Source: Mycobacterium asiaticum DSM 44297 (GTDB taxonomy: Bacteria > Actinomycetota > Actinomycetes > Mycobacteriales > Mycobacteriaceae). From it: a stretch of DNA of 64,000 bases. The notes beneath the pieces were generated by a model. It worked only from the letters and a program-made list of their open reading frames with translations, did not search any database and was not told the DNA's origin. The DNA lies in NCBI RefSeq assembly GCF_000613245.1, contig NZ_HG964938.1, positions 778,965 through 842,964 of the forward strand, read 5' to 3'. Both the position numbers and the translations under genes were made by a program. Every line of letters begins with the position of its first letter. The first letter of the stretch is position 1. Positions 41,239 through 49,551 of this stretch are shown here, in pieces.

Positions 41239-42756
41239 TTGGCTGAATTCGTTGCCGCTATCGACCAGGGCACCACCAGCACCCGCTGCATGATCTTCGA
41301 TCATGACGGCGCCGAGGTGGCTCGTCATCAACTCGAGCACGACCAGATCCTGCCTCGCGCCGGCTGGGTCGAACACAATCCGGTGGAAATCTGGGAGCGC
41401 ACGGTCTCGGTGCTCATGTCGGTGCTGAACGCCAGCAACATCTCCGCGAAAGACATTGCCGCCCTGGGCATCACCAACCAGCGCGAGACGACGCTGGTGT
41501 GGAACAAACACACCGGGCGGCCCTACTACAACGCGATCGTCTGGCAGGACACCCGCACCGACCGCATCGCGTCAGCGCTGGACCGGGACGGTCGCGGCGA
41601 CATCATCCGCCGCAAGGCGGGCCTACCGCCGGCCACCTACTTCTCCGGTGGCAAGTTGCAGTGGATCCTGGACAACGTCGACGGGGTGCGCGCCGACGCT
41701 GAGCGCGGTGACGCCCTGTTCGGCACCGCGGACAGTTGGGTGCTGTGGAATCTCACTGGCGGCGCGCGCGGCGGCGTGCACGTCACCGACGTGACCAACG
41801 CCAGCCGCACGATGCTGATGAACCTGGAGACGCTGGACTGGGACGACGAACTGCTGTCGTTGTTCTCCATTCCGCGGGCAATGCTGCCCACTATTGAGCC
41901 GTCCTCGCCGGTGCAGCCCTATGGCGTCACGTCGGACGCCGGTCCCGTCGGCGGCGAGATCCCGATCACCGGGGTGCTCGGGGACCAGCACGCAGCGATG
42001 GTGGGACAGGTCTGTCTGGACGCGGGCGAGGCGAAGAACACCTACGGCACCGGCAACTTCCTGTTGCTGAATACCGGCGAGACGATCGTGCGGTCCGACA
42101 ACGGTCTCCTGACCACCGTCTGCTACCAGTTCGGCGATGCCAAACCCGTCTACGCCCTGGAGGGCTCGATCGCGGTGACCGGCTCGGCCGTGCAGTGGCT
42201 CCGCGATCAACTGGGCATCATCAGCGGCGCCGCGCAAAGCGAGTCGTTGGCCAGACAGGTAGCCGACAACGGCGGCGTGTATTTCGTGCCGGCATTCTCC
42301 GGGCTCTTCGCGCCGTACTGGCGCTCGGACGCTCGAGGAGCGATCGTCGGTCTGTCGCGGTTCAACACCAATGCCCATTTGGCCCGCGCCACGCTCGAGG
42401 CGATCTGCTACCAGAGTCGCGACGTGGTCGATGCCATGGAAGCCGATTCCGGTGTGCGCCTGGAAGTGCTGAAGGTCGACGGCGGCATCACCGGCAATGA
42501 CCTGTGCATGCAGATTCAGGCCGATGTGCTGGGCGTCGACGTGGTGCGGCCGGTGGTGGCCGAGACGACCGCGCTGGGGGCTGCCTACGCGGCCGGTTTG
42601 GCTGTTGGGTTCTGGGGTGGCCCAGACGACCTGCGCGAGAACTGGCACGAAGACAAGCGTTGGACGCCGGACTGGGACGACGACCAACGTGCGGAGGGGT
42701 ACGCGGGTTGGCGCAAGGCGGTGCAGCGGACCCTGGACTGGGTCGACGTGTCCTAG
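41239..42756 (+). CDS. glpK: Glycerol kinase
   Basis: FGGY-family kinase (about 505 aa) phosphorylating glycerol to glycerol 3-phosphate. The phosphate-binding AAIDQGTTSTRCMIFD lies at the N-terminus; NQRETTLVW and the glycerol-binding WQDTRT, GVLGDQHAAMVGQ and KVDGGITGNDLCMQ follow. The TTG at 41239 has AGGAG five bases upstream and gives the usual short N-terminus; an ATG at 41194 in the same frame would add 15 residues but lacks a ribosome-binding site. Orthologous to Rv3696c. No glpF or glpD is adjacent. Confidence 0.92.
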   Translation: MAEFVAAIDQGTTSTRCMIFDHDGAEVARHQLEHDQILPRAGWVEHNPVEIWERTVSVLMSVLNASNISAKDIAALGITNQRETTLVWNKHTGRPYYNAIVWQDTRTDRIASALDRDGRGDIIRRKAGLPPATYFSGGKLQWILDNVDGVRADAERGDALFGTADSWVLWNLTGGARGGVHVTDVTNASRTMLMNLETLDWDDELLSLFSIPRAMLPTIEPSSPVQPYGVTSDAGPVGGEIPITGVLGDQHAAMVGQVCLDAGEAKNTYGTGNFLLLNTGETIVRSDNGLLTTVCYQFGDAKPVYALEGSIAVTGSAVQWLRDQLGIISGAAQSESLARQVADNGGVYFVPAFSGLFAPYWRSDARGAIVGLSRFNTNAHLARATLEAICYQSRDVVDAMEADSGVRLEVLKVDGGITGNDLCMQIQADVLGVDVVRPVVAETTALGAAYAAGLAVGFWGGPDDLRENWHEDKRWTPDWDDDQRAEGYAGWRKAVQRTLDWVDVS

Positions 42757-42768
42757 GCTTCCGGGCCC

Positions 42769-42826
42769 CGAGCGTGCACAGAATGTCGGGTGCGACGGCG
42801 TGTCGCGGGACATCTGTGCACGCTCG
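42769..42826. repeat. Intergenic palindromic element, copy 1
   Basis: A 58-bp element bounded by CGAGCGTGCACA and TGTGCACGCTCG, with a core reading CGCGACACGCCG on the minus strand (42807-42796). The arms can form a stem of about 18 bp with one bulge. It lies between the stops of glpK and padR and could end transcription from both sides. The same three blocks recur at 46040-46101. Confidence 0.7.
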
Positions 42827-42849
42827 CGGGGAGTTCCGGTAGCGGGTGC

Positions 42850-43587
42850 TCAGTCCTCGCCGAGGATCCCGTAGATCTCGCGGCGCGCGTTGTTGAGCAC
42901 GTCGGTGATGCGCTGCTGTTGCTCGGAACTGGCGGCGTGCGCGGACTGCGCGACCGCCCCGAACAGTTGGCGGGCGGCTGTCCGCAGGCTGATGTGGCCT
43001 GGGTCCACTCCCTCGGCGATCTCCTCCCAGGGTGGGGTGGACAGCTGTTCGGCGGCGGCACGTCCATCGTCGGTCAGCTCGAACAGCTTCTTGCTGCCGT
43101 CGCTGTCGTTGGCCGTGATCAGGCCCTCGTCGGCGAGTAGTTGCAGCGTCGGATAGACCGACCCGGGGCTCGGCTTCCATAGGCCGTTGCTGCGCTCGGC
43201 GATTTCCTGGATCATCTCGTAACCATGCATGGGCCGCTCGTTGAGCAGCGTCAGGATGGCCGCTCGGACGTCGCCGCGCCGACCGCGGCCGCCTCGGCGT
43301 CCGCCGCGCCGGCCGCCCGGACCGAAGCCGAAGCCGGGGCCGAACCCCGGCCCGAAGCCCGGTCCGAAACCGGGGCCGAAGCCCAGGGGTCCGTCATGGT
43401 CGTTGGCGTGGTCGCGGAGCTGTTCGAAGAATTCGCGCCGGGCCGCACGCCGGGCGCCATGCAGCGCGCGGCGCTGAGCCGGTCCGGGCCGGACTCCGCC
43501 GCCGAAGCCGGGAGGGCCGAAACCGAATCCGGGTCGTGGGATCGATGGTCCGTCAAGGGGACTAAAAGGACCGAAAGGGGTGTTCAT
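42850..43587 (-). CDS. PadR-family transcriptional regulator with Gly/Arg-rich N-terminus
   Basis: 245-aa protein. The N-terminal 95 residues are low-complexity: Pro/Phe/Gly-rich with five GFGPGFGP-type repeats, then a Gly/Arg block (GGRRGGRRGGRGRRG). The PadR winged helix starts at about 100 with VRAAILTLLNERPMHGYEMIQEIAERSNGLWKPSPGSVYPTLQLLADEGLI, the conserved PadR signature. A C-terminal dimerisation helix follows. Start ATG has AAAGGAAA upstream. AT-rich repeats with TATCG/CGATA half-sites lie between it and the divergent membrane protein gene, likely an autoregulatory operator. Confidence 0.88.
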   Translation of the reverse strand: MNTPFGPFSPLDGPSIPRPGFGFGPPGFGGGVRPGPAQRRALHGARRAARREFFEQLRDHANDHDGPLGFGPGFGPGFGPGFGPGFGFGPGGRRGGRRGGRGRRGDVRAAILTLLNERPMHGYEMIQEIAERSNGLWKPSPGSVYPTLQLLADEGLITANDSDGSKKLFELTDDGRAAAEQLSTPPWEEIAEGVDPGHISLRTAARQLFGAVAQSAHAASSEQQQRITDVLNNARREIYGILGED

Positions 43588-43610
43588 GTCTGTTTCCTTT
43601 AGCTTGTTGG

Positions 43611-43638
43611 TGTATCGCTACATATCACGATATATCGC
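43611..43638. promoter_or_regulatory. Probable PadR operator region
   Basis: An unusually AT-rich stretch upstream of padR contains TGTATCGC, ATATCACGATATATCG and the perfect 10-bp palindrome CGATATATCG (43628-43637). A further CGATATGG lies at 43656. PadR proteins commonly bind such ATAT-centred sites in their own promoters. Confidence 0.5.
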
Positions 43639-43676
43639 GAACGAACGTGATGCAACGATATGGCGTGCGTCTATTC

Positions 43677-43702
43677 GTTTGCAACCCCCTGGCGCCGGGT
43701 AG
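43677..43702 (+). promoter_or_regulatory. SigF-like promoter upstream of the 126-aa membrane protein
   Basis: GTTT (43677-43680), a 16-base spacer and GGGTAG (43697-43702) match the mycobacterial SigF consensus GTTT-N15/17-GGGTAT except in the last base. The start codon is 10 bp downstream, so the message would be almost leaderless. Confidence 0.45.
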
Positions 43703-43712
43703 CACCTGACGC

Positions 43713-44093
43713 ATGAACGGCAACAACCGCGACCTGACCATGGCCTCCGGTCCTGGTAGCGGCCCAGACTCGAGCGGCGACGACGGTGCGAAGGCGCGGG
43801 CCCGGGTCAATTGGGTGCTGGCACTGCTGACCGTTCCGGGGGCCGCCATCGTGATGTTGTTCGCGCTCGGAGCTGTGATGAGCACCGATTCATGTACGCA
43901 ACAGCGGTGCCCCAAGCTCGGTGGCGGGATCAATTTCGACGTCTTGTTCTACGGCCCGCCGTTAGTCGCGCTGCTGGTGATCGTCACCTCGGTCTTCACC
44001 GCAAAGCGGCGCACCGGCTTCCTGGTGCCGCTGGCCGGATTGGCCCTGCTGATCGGCGACGTCGCGATTCTGGCGGCAAGCGTCGCGCAGTGA
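43713..44093 (+). CDS. Small membrane protein (126 aa)
   Basis: Hydrophilic Ser/Gly/Asp-rich N-terminus (about 1-30) followed by three hydrophobic segments: WVLALLTVPGAAIVMLFALGAVM, VLFYGPPLVALLVIVTSVF and GFLVPLAGLALLIGDVAILAASV. A CTQQRCPK loop between the first and second could be oxidised outside the cell. I do not recognise a family. It is divergent from padR, and its stop TGA abuts the corrected stop of the convergent RDD gene. A SigF-like promoter motif precedes it. Confidence 0.7.
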   Translation: MNGNNRDLTMASGPGSGPDSSGDDGAKARARVNWVLALLTVPGAAIVMLFALGAVMSTDSCTQQRCPKLGGGINFDVLFYGPPLVALLVIVTSVFTAKRRTGFLVPLAGLALLIGDVAILAASVAQ

Positions 44094-44989
44094 TCAACTC
44101 GGCGGTGCGAATCCGCCGGGGTCTGGGGGCCGGTTCGGCTCCGGTTCCGCTGCGTGAGCCGGCGACGACGGCGGCGGCCCCGCCGAGCGGGGCCCCGGTG
44201 GGGGCCCGGTGGCCAACTCGGGGCCGGCGGTCCGGGCTGCGGGGGAATGCTGGCGTGGAGCCGGGCGAGTTCGCGGCGGTGTCGTTCAGCCAGCACCGCG
44301 GCCAGAACCAGCTGGGGCGGCACCCCGGGCGGCGGTGGGGGCGCGATGCGGGACACCACATCATTGGCGATGCGGTAAGCCATCTGGTCTCGCAGCGCGG
44401 GATCGAGTTGCATTGCCCGAGAGAGGAATTGGCGGGCAACCTCGGCCTGCCCGGCGGAAAGCCCGGATAGTTGCAGCGACGACGCCCACCCCGCCAATGG
44501 CGGCGGCATCATCGGCGGCGGCGTCAATCGGGGTCCGCGCTCGCTGACCACGACCGTGCCGGCGAAAATGTCACCCACCCGCTTTGCCTTCGGCGACAGC
44601 ACACTACAGATCACGGCCGGGCTGCCGAGCAGCATCCAGATCTCCACCACCGAGGCGAGCGCGCGAAATACCGCCTGGCGGAAGCGTTCTGGGCCACCGT
44701 CGTCGCTCACCACCCGCAGCCCCATCACCATCTTGCCCAGCGAACGGCCTCGGGTCGCGGTCTCGATGGCGATCGGATAGCCGACTATGGCCAGCACCGT
44801 GAAGATGATCACGAACGCGACCGTCAAGGCCTCGTCGAACTGAGACAGTGTGGCCGCCCCCAGCATCAGTCCGAGGAAGTAGCCGATGAAAATGACGGCG
44901 AGGTCGATGATCGCGCTCAGCGCACGCACCGGCAGCTGGGCGATCTGGACGTCGAGCACGACGGCGTCCCCGGTTACCACCTCGGACAT
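44094..44989 (-). CDS. RDD-family membrane protein (Rv3695-like), frameshifted near its C-terminus
   Basis: The ATG gives MSEVVTGDAVVLDVQIAQLPVRALSAIIDLAVIFIGYFLG with an RDD domain of three transmembrane helices and ETATRGRSLGKMVMGLRVVSDDGGP, then a cytoplasmic tail with LSAGQAEVARQFLSRAMQLDP and Pro-rich sequence. As read, the frame shifts at the G/C run 44200-44213 into Arg-rich sequence and continues antisense through the neighbouring gene to about 43949. Adding one base gives a Pro-rich end, PPDPGGFAPPS, and a TGA at 44096-44094, exactly beside the neighbour's stop. The corrected protein is 298 aa. It is divergent from the SpoIIM-like gene, the conserved arrangement of Rv3695/Rv3694c. 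Confidence 0.78.
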
Positions 44990-45040
44990 ACTCCCGAACG
45001 GTACAGCCACTGCCGCCGGGTTGCCGCTGGGTAGGCTGCG

Positions 45041-46036
45041 ATGGTGGACGTCGACGCGTTCCTGCTGACCCACCGCAGCACTTGGGACCGGCTCGACCAG
45101 TTGATCAAGAGGCGCCGTTCGCTCACGGGTGCCGAAATCGATGAACTCGTCGAGCTTTACCAGCGCGTGTCCACCCACCTGTCTATGTTGCGGTCGGTGT
45201 CGTCCGACTCGCAGGTGACCGGTCGGCTGTCGAGCCTGGTCGCCCGCGCGCGCTCCGCGGTGACCGGCGCGCATGCCCCGCTCACCAGTACGTTCGTGCG
45301 GTTCTGGACGGTGTCGTTCCCGGTCGTCGCTTACCGCACCTGGCGTTGGTGGCTGGCCACGGCGCTGGCGTTTCTTGCCGTCGTGGTGGTCATGGCGTTC
45401 TGGGTTGCCGGCAGCCCCGAGGTGCAGTCGGTCATCGGCACACCGGCGGACATCGACGAACTGGTGAACCATGACGTCGAGTCCTACTACAGCGAGCACC
45501 CTGCGGCGGCGTTCGCGTTGCAGGTGTGGGTGAACAACTCATGGGTGGCGGCCAAGTGCATCGCGATGTCCGTCCTACTGGGGCTGCCGATTCCCTTCGT
45601 GCTCTTCCAGAACGCCGCCAACGTAGGGGTGATCGCGGGCCTGATGTTCCAGGCGGGCAAGGGAGGCCTGCTGCTGGGTCTGCTGCTACCGCATGGCCTG
45701 CTGGAGCTGACGGCGGTGTTCCTCGCCGCTGCAACCGGGATGCGGCTGGGCTGGTCGGTGATCTCGCCGGGTGACCGGCCACGGGGGCAGGTGCTGGCCG
45801 AACAGGGCCGCGGGGTGGTGTCGGTCGCCGTGGGACTGGTGGGCGTGCTGCTCGTGGCGGGCCTGATCGAAGCCATGGTGACGCCCTCGCCGCTGCCGAC
45901 GTTTGCCCGTATCGGTATCGGTGTCCTGGCCGAGGCGGCGTTCCTGAGCTACGTCGTGTACTTCGGTCGCAAGGCTGTCGCCGCCGGCGAGACCGGGGAC
46001 ATCGAGGACGCGCCCGACGTCGTGCCGACCGGCTAA
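45041..46036 (+). CDS. SpoIIM-family (stage II sporulation protein M-like) membrane protein
   Basis: 331-aa integral membrane protein, Rv3694c-like. A cytoplasmic N-terminal helical domain (about 1-95, with RSTWDRLDQLIKRRRSLTGAEIDELVELY) precedes membrane segments WWLATALAFLAVVVVMAFWVAG, AKCIAMSVLLGLPIPFVLF, GVIAGLMFQ, GGLLLGLLLPHGLLELTAVFLAAATGM and two more. The motif LPHGLLEL is characteristic of the family. Mycobacteria do not sporulate in the usual way; the protein belongs to the conserved RDD-SpoIIM-DUF58-MoxR neighbourhood, probably envelope-related. Confidence 0.82.
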   Translation: MVDVDAFLLTHRSTWDRLDQLIKRRRSLTGAEIDELVELYQRVSTHLSMLRSVSSDSQVTGRLSSLVARARSAVTGAHAPLTSTFVRFWTVSFPVVAYRTWRWWLATALAFLAVVVVMAFWVAGSPEVQSVIGTPADIDELVNHDVESYYSEHPAAAFALQVWVNNSWVAAKCIAMSVLLGLPIPFVLFQNAANVGVIAGLMFQAGKGGLLLGLLLPHGLLELTAVFLAAATGMRLGWSVISPGDRPRGQVLAEQGRGVVSVAVGLVGVLLVAGLIEAMVTPSPLPTFARIGIGVLAEAAFLSYVVYFGRKAVAAGETGDIEDAPDVVPTG

Positions 46037-46039
46037 CCC

Positions 46040-46101
46040 CGACGAGCGTGAATCTCACGACGCGACACGCCGCGTGAACGTCGTAGGATTCACGCTCGTC
46101 G
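46040..46101. repeat. Intergenic palindromic element, copy 2
   Basis: A 62-bp element with outer arms CGACGAGCGTGAATC and GATTCACGCTCGTCG (15 bp, perfect) and core CGCGACACGCCG at 46061-46072. It shares the CGAGCGTG, CGCGACACGCCG and CACGCTCG blocks with the copy at 42769-42826, while the sequence between differs. It lies between convergent genes and could terminate both. Confidence 0.72.
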
Positions 46102-46128
46102 AGCAATGCGGCGACCCAAGAGAGCGCG

Positions 46129-47451
46129 CTAGAGCTGACCGGTGGCCTTCATCGCCAGGTAGCGGTCGGCGAGGCCGGGCGCGATTTCGGTGGGGGGAGC
46201 GTCGACGACTTCCACCCCGCTGCGCCGTAGCCGGGAGGCGATAGCCCGCCGCTCGTTGCGCGCGCGTTCGGCCGCCGCCGCGTCATACACGGCGGCGGCG
46301 TCCGACCGGCCGGCCGCCAGTTGATCCACCCGCGGGTCGGCCACCGCGGCGACCAGTACATGGTGCTTGGCGGACAGCTGAGGCAGCATCGGTAGCAATC
46401 CCTCATCCAGCGCGGTGGCGTTCAGATCCGTCAGCAACACCACCAGCGACCGTCGGCGGGTGCGCCGCAGAATGGCCGCAACCATTGCGCGCCAATCGGA
46501 TTCGACGAGTGCTGGTTGCAGCGGAGCCATCGCATCGACCAGTTGCGCGAGCAGCTCGGTGCGCGACGCACCGAACACCGCGGCCCGGCTCACGCGATCG
46601 TGGGCCAGGAAGTCGACATGGTCACCGGCGCGTGAGGCCAACGCCGCTAACAACAGTGCCGCGTCCATCGCCCAGTCCAGCCGGGGCCAGCCGGCGGGAT
46701 CGGCCGCCGTGGGATCGACGCCGACTCGTCCGGCTGCCATGCGTCCGGTGTCCAGCACGATGACGACGCGCCGGTCACGTTCGGGCCGCCAGGTGCGAAC
46801 CATGACGTCGGTGCGTCGTGCGCTCGCCCGCCAATCGATCGACCGGACGTCGTCGCCCACGACATACTCACGCAGCGAGTCGAATTCGGTTCCCTGTCCC
46901 CGGATCAGCGTCGGCAGCAGCCCGTCGATCTCCCGCAACTTGGCCAACCGAGACGGCAGGTGCTTGCGCGACAAGAACGGTGGCAAGACCCGCACCTGCC
47001 CAGGCACCGTCCGTGAACTCTGCCGTCCCGCCAAGCCCATCGGGCCGATTGAGCGAGCCGTGACCGCGGCAGCGCACTGGTCGCCCCGTCGCACCGGTCG
47101 CAGCCGGGTCTCGAGCTGCTGGCGCTGACCGGCGGCCAAAGACAGTGGCTGGGTGCGTGGTTCGGCGCGCGCGCTGGGCGGCCAGGCGTCGCGAAGCCGG
47201 CCCCGGAACCGGCGCCGTCCGTCATTCTGGATGAACAGGCCTGCCGTCACCGGCTGGCCCAGCCGGGCCGACGTGTCCGGCGAACGGGTGAAGCGAAGGC
47301 GGCGGGGGCTGGCGGCCAGCATCACGTCGACGACCACCAAGGTGGCCAGCACCATTAGCAGGATCCCGAAAGCCCGTGCAGGCCAGGGTGATACCGCGAT
47401 CGGCAGGACGCAGATCAGCGCCAGCAGCCCCGTGCGTCCAGTGAGGATCAC
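46129..47451 (-). CDS. DUF58-domain protein (Rv3693-like)
   Basis: 440-aa protein with two N-terminal transmembrane helices (TGLLALICVLPIAVSPWPARAFGILLMVLATLVVVDVML), a beta-rich extracytoplasmic-like segment, and a C-terminal DUF58/vWA-type domain including EFDSLREYVVGDDVRSIDWRASARRTDVMVRTW, the DUF58 signature. DUF58 proteins pair with MoxR AAA+ ATPases and often bind metal through a MIDAS-like site (LDTGRMA here). The GTG start overlaps the moxR stop by 1 bp. It is the second gene of the minus-strand moxR operon order as drawn, downstream of moxR. Confidence 0.85.
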   Translation of the reverse strand: MILTGRTGLLALICVLPIAVSPWPARAFGILLMVLATLVVVDVMLAASPRRLRFTRSPDTSARLGQPVTAGLFIQNDGRRRFRGRLRDAWPPSARAEPRTQPLSLAAGQRQQLETRLRPVRRGDQCAAAVTARSIGPMGLAGRQSSRTVPGQVRVLPPFLSRKHLPSRLAKLREIDGLLPTLIRGQGTEFDSLREYVVGDDVRSIDWRASARRTDVMVRTWRPERDRRVVIVLDTGRMAAGRVGVDPTAADPAGWPRLDWAMDAALLLAALASRAGDHVDFLAHDRVSRAAVFGASRTELLAQLVDAMAPLQPALVESDWRAMVAAILRRTRRRSLVVLLTDLNATALDEGLLPMLPQLSAKHHVLVAAVADPRVDQLAAGRSDAAAVYDAAAAERARNERRAIASRLRRSGVEVVDAPPTEIAPGLADRYLAMKATGQL

Positions 47452-48418
47452 TAGCGGGGCACCGGGACCGAAGCCAGGATTCCGTCCAGGACGCCGTCGG
47501 GTGTGGCACCCTCGAGCTCCGCCTCCGGGCGCAGCATGATGCGGTGCCGCAGGGTCGGACGGGCCATCGCCTTGACGTCGTCCGGGGTGACGTAGTTGCG
47601 TCCGGACAGCCAGGCCCAGGACCGGGCGGTGCCCAGCAGCGCGGTCGCGCCGCGTGGCGAAACACCAAGCTGCAGAGCGGGAGAGGAACGCGTGGCGCCG
47701 ACGATGTCGACGATGTAGCCCAGCACTTCGTCGCCGATCAGGACCTGACGCACCGCCTCCCGTCCGGCCCCCAGCTCTGCCGGTCCGGCAATCGGCTTGA
47801 TCGCGGAGAGGTCCCGCGGATCGAAACCGTGAGCGTGCCGTCCGAGGATCGCGATCTCGGCGTCGCGCGGGGGCAGCGTCACATTCAGCTTGAGCAGAAA
47901 GCGGTCGAGTTGGCTTCGGGCAGCTGGTAGGTGCCTTCGTACTCGATGGGGTTCTGCGTCGCGGCGACGATGAACGGGTCCGGCAAAAGTTTCGGTTCTC
48001 CGTCTACGCTGACCTGGCGCTCCTCCATCGCCTCGAGCAATGCGGCTTGCGTCTTCGGTGGCGTCCGGTTGATCTCATCGGCCAACAGCAAGTTGGTGAA
48101 CACCGGGCCGGGCCGGAAAGCGAACTCAGCGGTGTGGGTGTCATAGACCAGCGATCCGGTGACATCGCCGGGCATCAGGTCCGGGGTGAACTGCACGCGC
48201 TTGAACTCGAGTTGCAAGGCGGCGGCCAAGGCGCGCACCATCAGTGTCTTCGCAACGCCGGGAACACCTTCCAGCAGCACATGGCCACGGCACAGCAGCG
48301 CGATCACCAGACCGCTGATCACTCCCTCCTGTCCGACAACGGCTTTGGCGATCTCGGTGCGCAGCTCCAACAATGCCGCACGAGCGGTGTCAGCGGTCGG
48401 GGCGGTGGACTGTGTCAC
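47451..48418 (-). pseudogene. MoxR-family AAA+ ATPase, broken by a 1-base frameshift
   Basis: The N-terminal part (GTG at 48418) has Walker A LLEGVPGVAKTLMVRA (about 48-63), Walker B LLLADEINRTPPKTQAALLEAMEE and sensor 1 FIVAATQNPIEYEGTYQLPEA. The frame then stops at 47885, while the next frame carries the rest, LPPRDAEIAILGRHAHGFDP through to PDGVLDGILASVPVPR. At 47912-47913 the minus strand reads GCCAACTCG; one more C gives the expected EAQLDRFLLKLNVTLP. Restored length is about 322 aa, normal for MoxR (Rv3692-like). MoxR chaperones act with the DUF58 partner downstream. The defect looks like a homopolymer sequencing error. Confidence 0.85.
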
Positions 48419-49551
48419 GAGTGGGTGACCTGCCTTTCAATGTCGTCGAGCGCACGGGCTAGCTGCAGTAGGTCGCCGTCATTCGCCGGCGGTGGACCGA
48501 ACAAGTGGTATTGAACGAGGTCCGGGTTGGCCCCGCAGCGCTCGGCGACCGTCAACACCACTGCCGGTGGTGCGGCACTTGGGCCGAGGCCGAGCCGGGG
48601 TAGCAGCCGTTGCAGCGTCGCCGTCCGCAATGCCTCCGCGGCACGATCGCGGGCCCGGCGAGACCGGTAGAGGCGGCCGCGGCCTTCTACCGTCTCCGAG
48701 GCACGAACCACGACCGGTAGTTCTTCGGCCACCAGCGGGCCGAGGCGCCGGCCCTTCCACAGCGCCACCAGGACCACCACCAGCCAGAGCTGCCAGACGA
48801 TCCACGTCACGTTCTCCGGGATCAAGTCGAAGATGGACCCGTGCGGGGTGCTGTGCCCCTCGACCCGCTGCGGTGCGTACCAGATGACCCGGGGCCGGGC
48901 ACCCGCGAGGTTCATCGCGAGCGCGGCATTGCCTTCTTCCAGGAGCCCGTCGTTGGTCATGAAGTGGCTGCTGCCGATCACGGTGACGGTACGCCCCTGA
49001 TCGCGGTAGCTGACCAGGGCGCCGCCGTAACAACTGACCAGGTCCAGATCTCGCTTGGCCCGGTAGGCGTCCGTCGGTCCGAAATTCACCGACCCAGCCC
49101 GGTTGGCCTGCGGCAGTGGGCAATTCGGCTCGTTGCTGAACTCGTCAGCAGCGCCGACCCGTAGCTTCGGCGTCAGCGCCGTGCGGGCGCGGGTGGTGGG
49201 ATCCACCAGCAACAGGTCACCGGGGACGTCGGCCAGTCGCCCCAACAGCATGTTGTCGGTGAGGTATTGGGTTTGCGCCATCAGCAACAGGGTGTCCGGA
49301 CGCGCGGCGCTCTCGACGTCGGCGACGTTGTTGGCCACCACCACCTCGACGCCGCCCTCGCGGAGCAGCGTCACCAGCGCGTGGGCCCCGGATGGGCTGG
49401 TGGCTTCGGGATCCATCGTGCCGCCGGGTCGTGGCGCGGTCAGATATGTGGTGATGGAGGCGACGACGGCGAGGGCGGCCAGCGCGAGCAGCACCCCACG
49501 CCAGGGGCGTCGCTGCCGCAACTGTTCGGTGGCCGGACGGGTGGTCGTCAC
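48415..49551 (-). CDS. DUF4350-containing membrane protein (Rv3691-like)
   Basis: 378-aa protein. An N-terminal transmembrane helix (GVLLALAALAVVASITTYLTA, about 20-40) precedes a DUF4350 domain with SPSGAHALVTLLREGGVEVVVA and VTVIGSSHFMTNDGLLEEGNAALAMNL, a glutamine amidotransferase-like fold without obvious catalytic residues. A second helix (WIVWQLWLVVVLVALW) and a cytoplasmic helical tail follow. Its start and stop overlap the neighbouring genes by 4 bp each (GTGA), so it is firmly part of the moxR operon. Confidence 0.8.
   Translation of the reverse strand: MTTTRPATEQLRQRRPWRGVLLALAALAVVASITTYLTAPRPGGTMDPEATSPSGAHALVTLLREGGVEVVVANNVADVESAARPDTLLLMAQTQYLTDNMLLGRLADVPGDLLLVDPTTRARTALTPKLRVGAADEFSNEPNCPLPQANRAGSVNFGPTDAYRAKRDLDLVSCYGGALVSYRDQGRTVTVIGSSHFMTNDGLLEEGNAALAMNLAGARPRVIWYAPQRVEGHSTPHGSIFDLIPENVTWIVWQLWLVVVLVALWKGRRLGPLVAEELPVVVRASETVEGRGRLYRSRRARDRAAEALRTATLQRLLPRLGLGPSAAPPAVVLTVAERCGANPDLVQYHLFGPPPANDGDLLQLARALDDIERQVTHS

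Noticed and set aside
43949..44093. C-terminal extension of the RDD protein through the neighbouring gene
   Set aside because: It is Arg/Ser-rich antisense sequence of the 126-aa membrane protein gene; a one-base correction gives a natural end at 44094.
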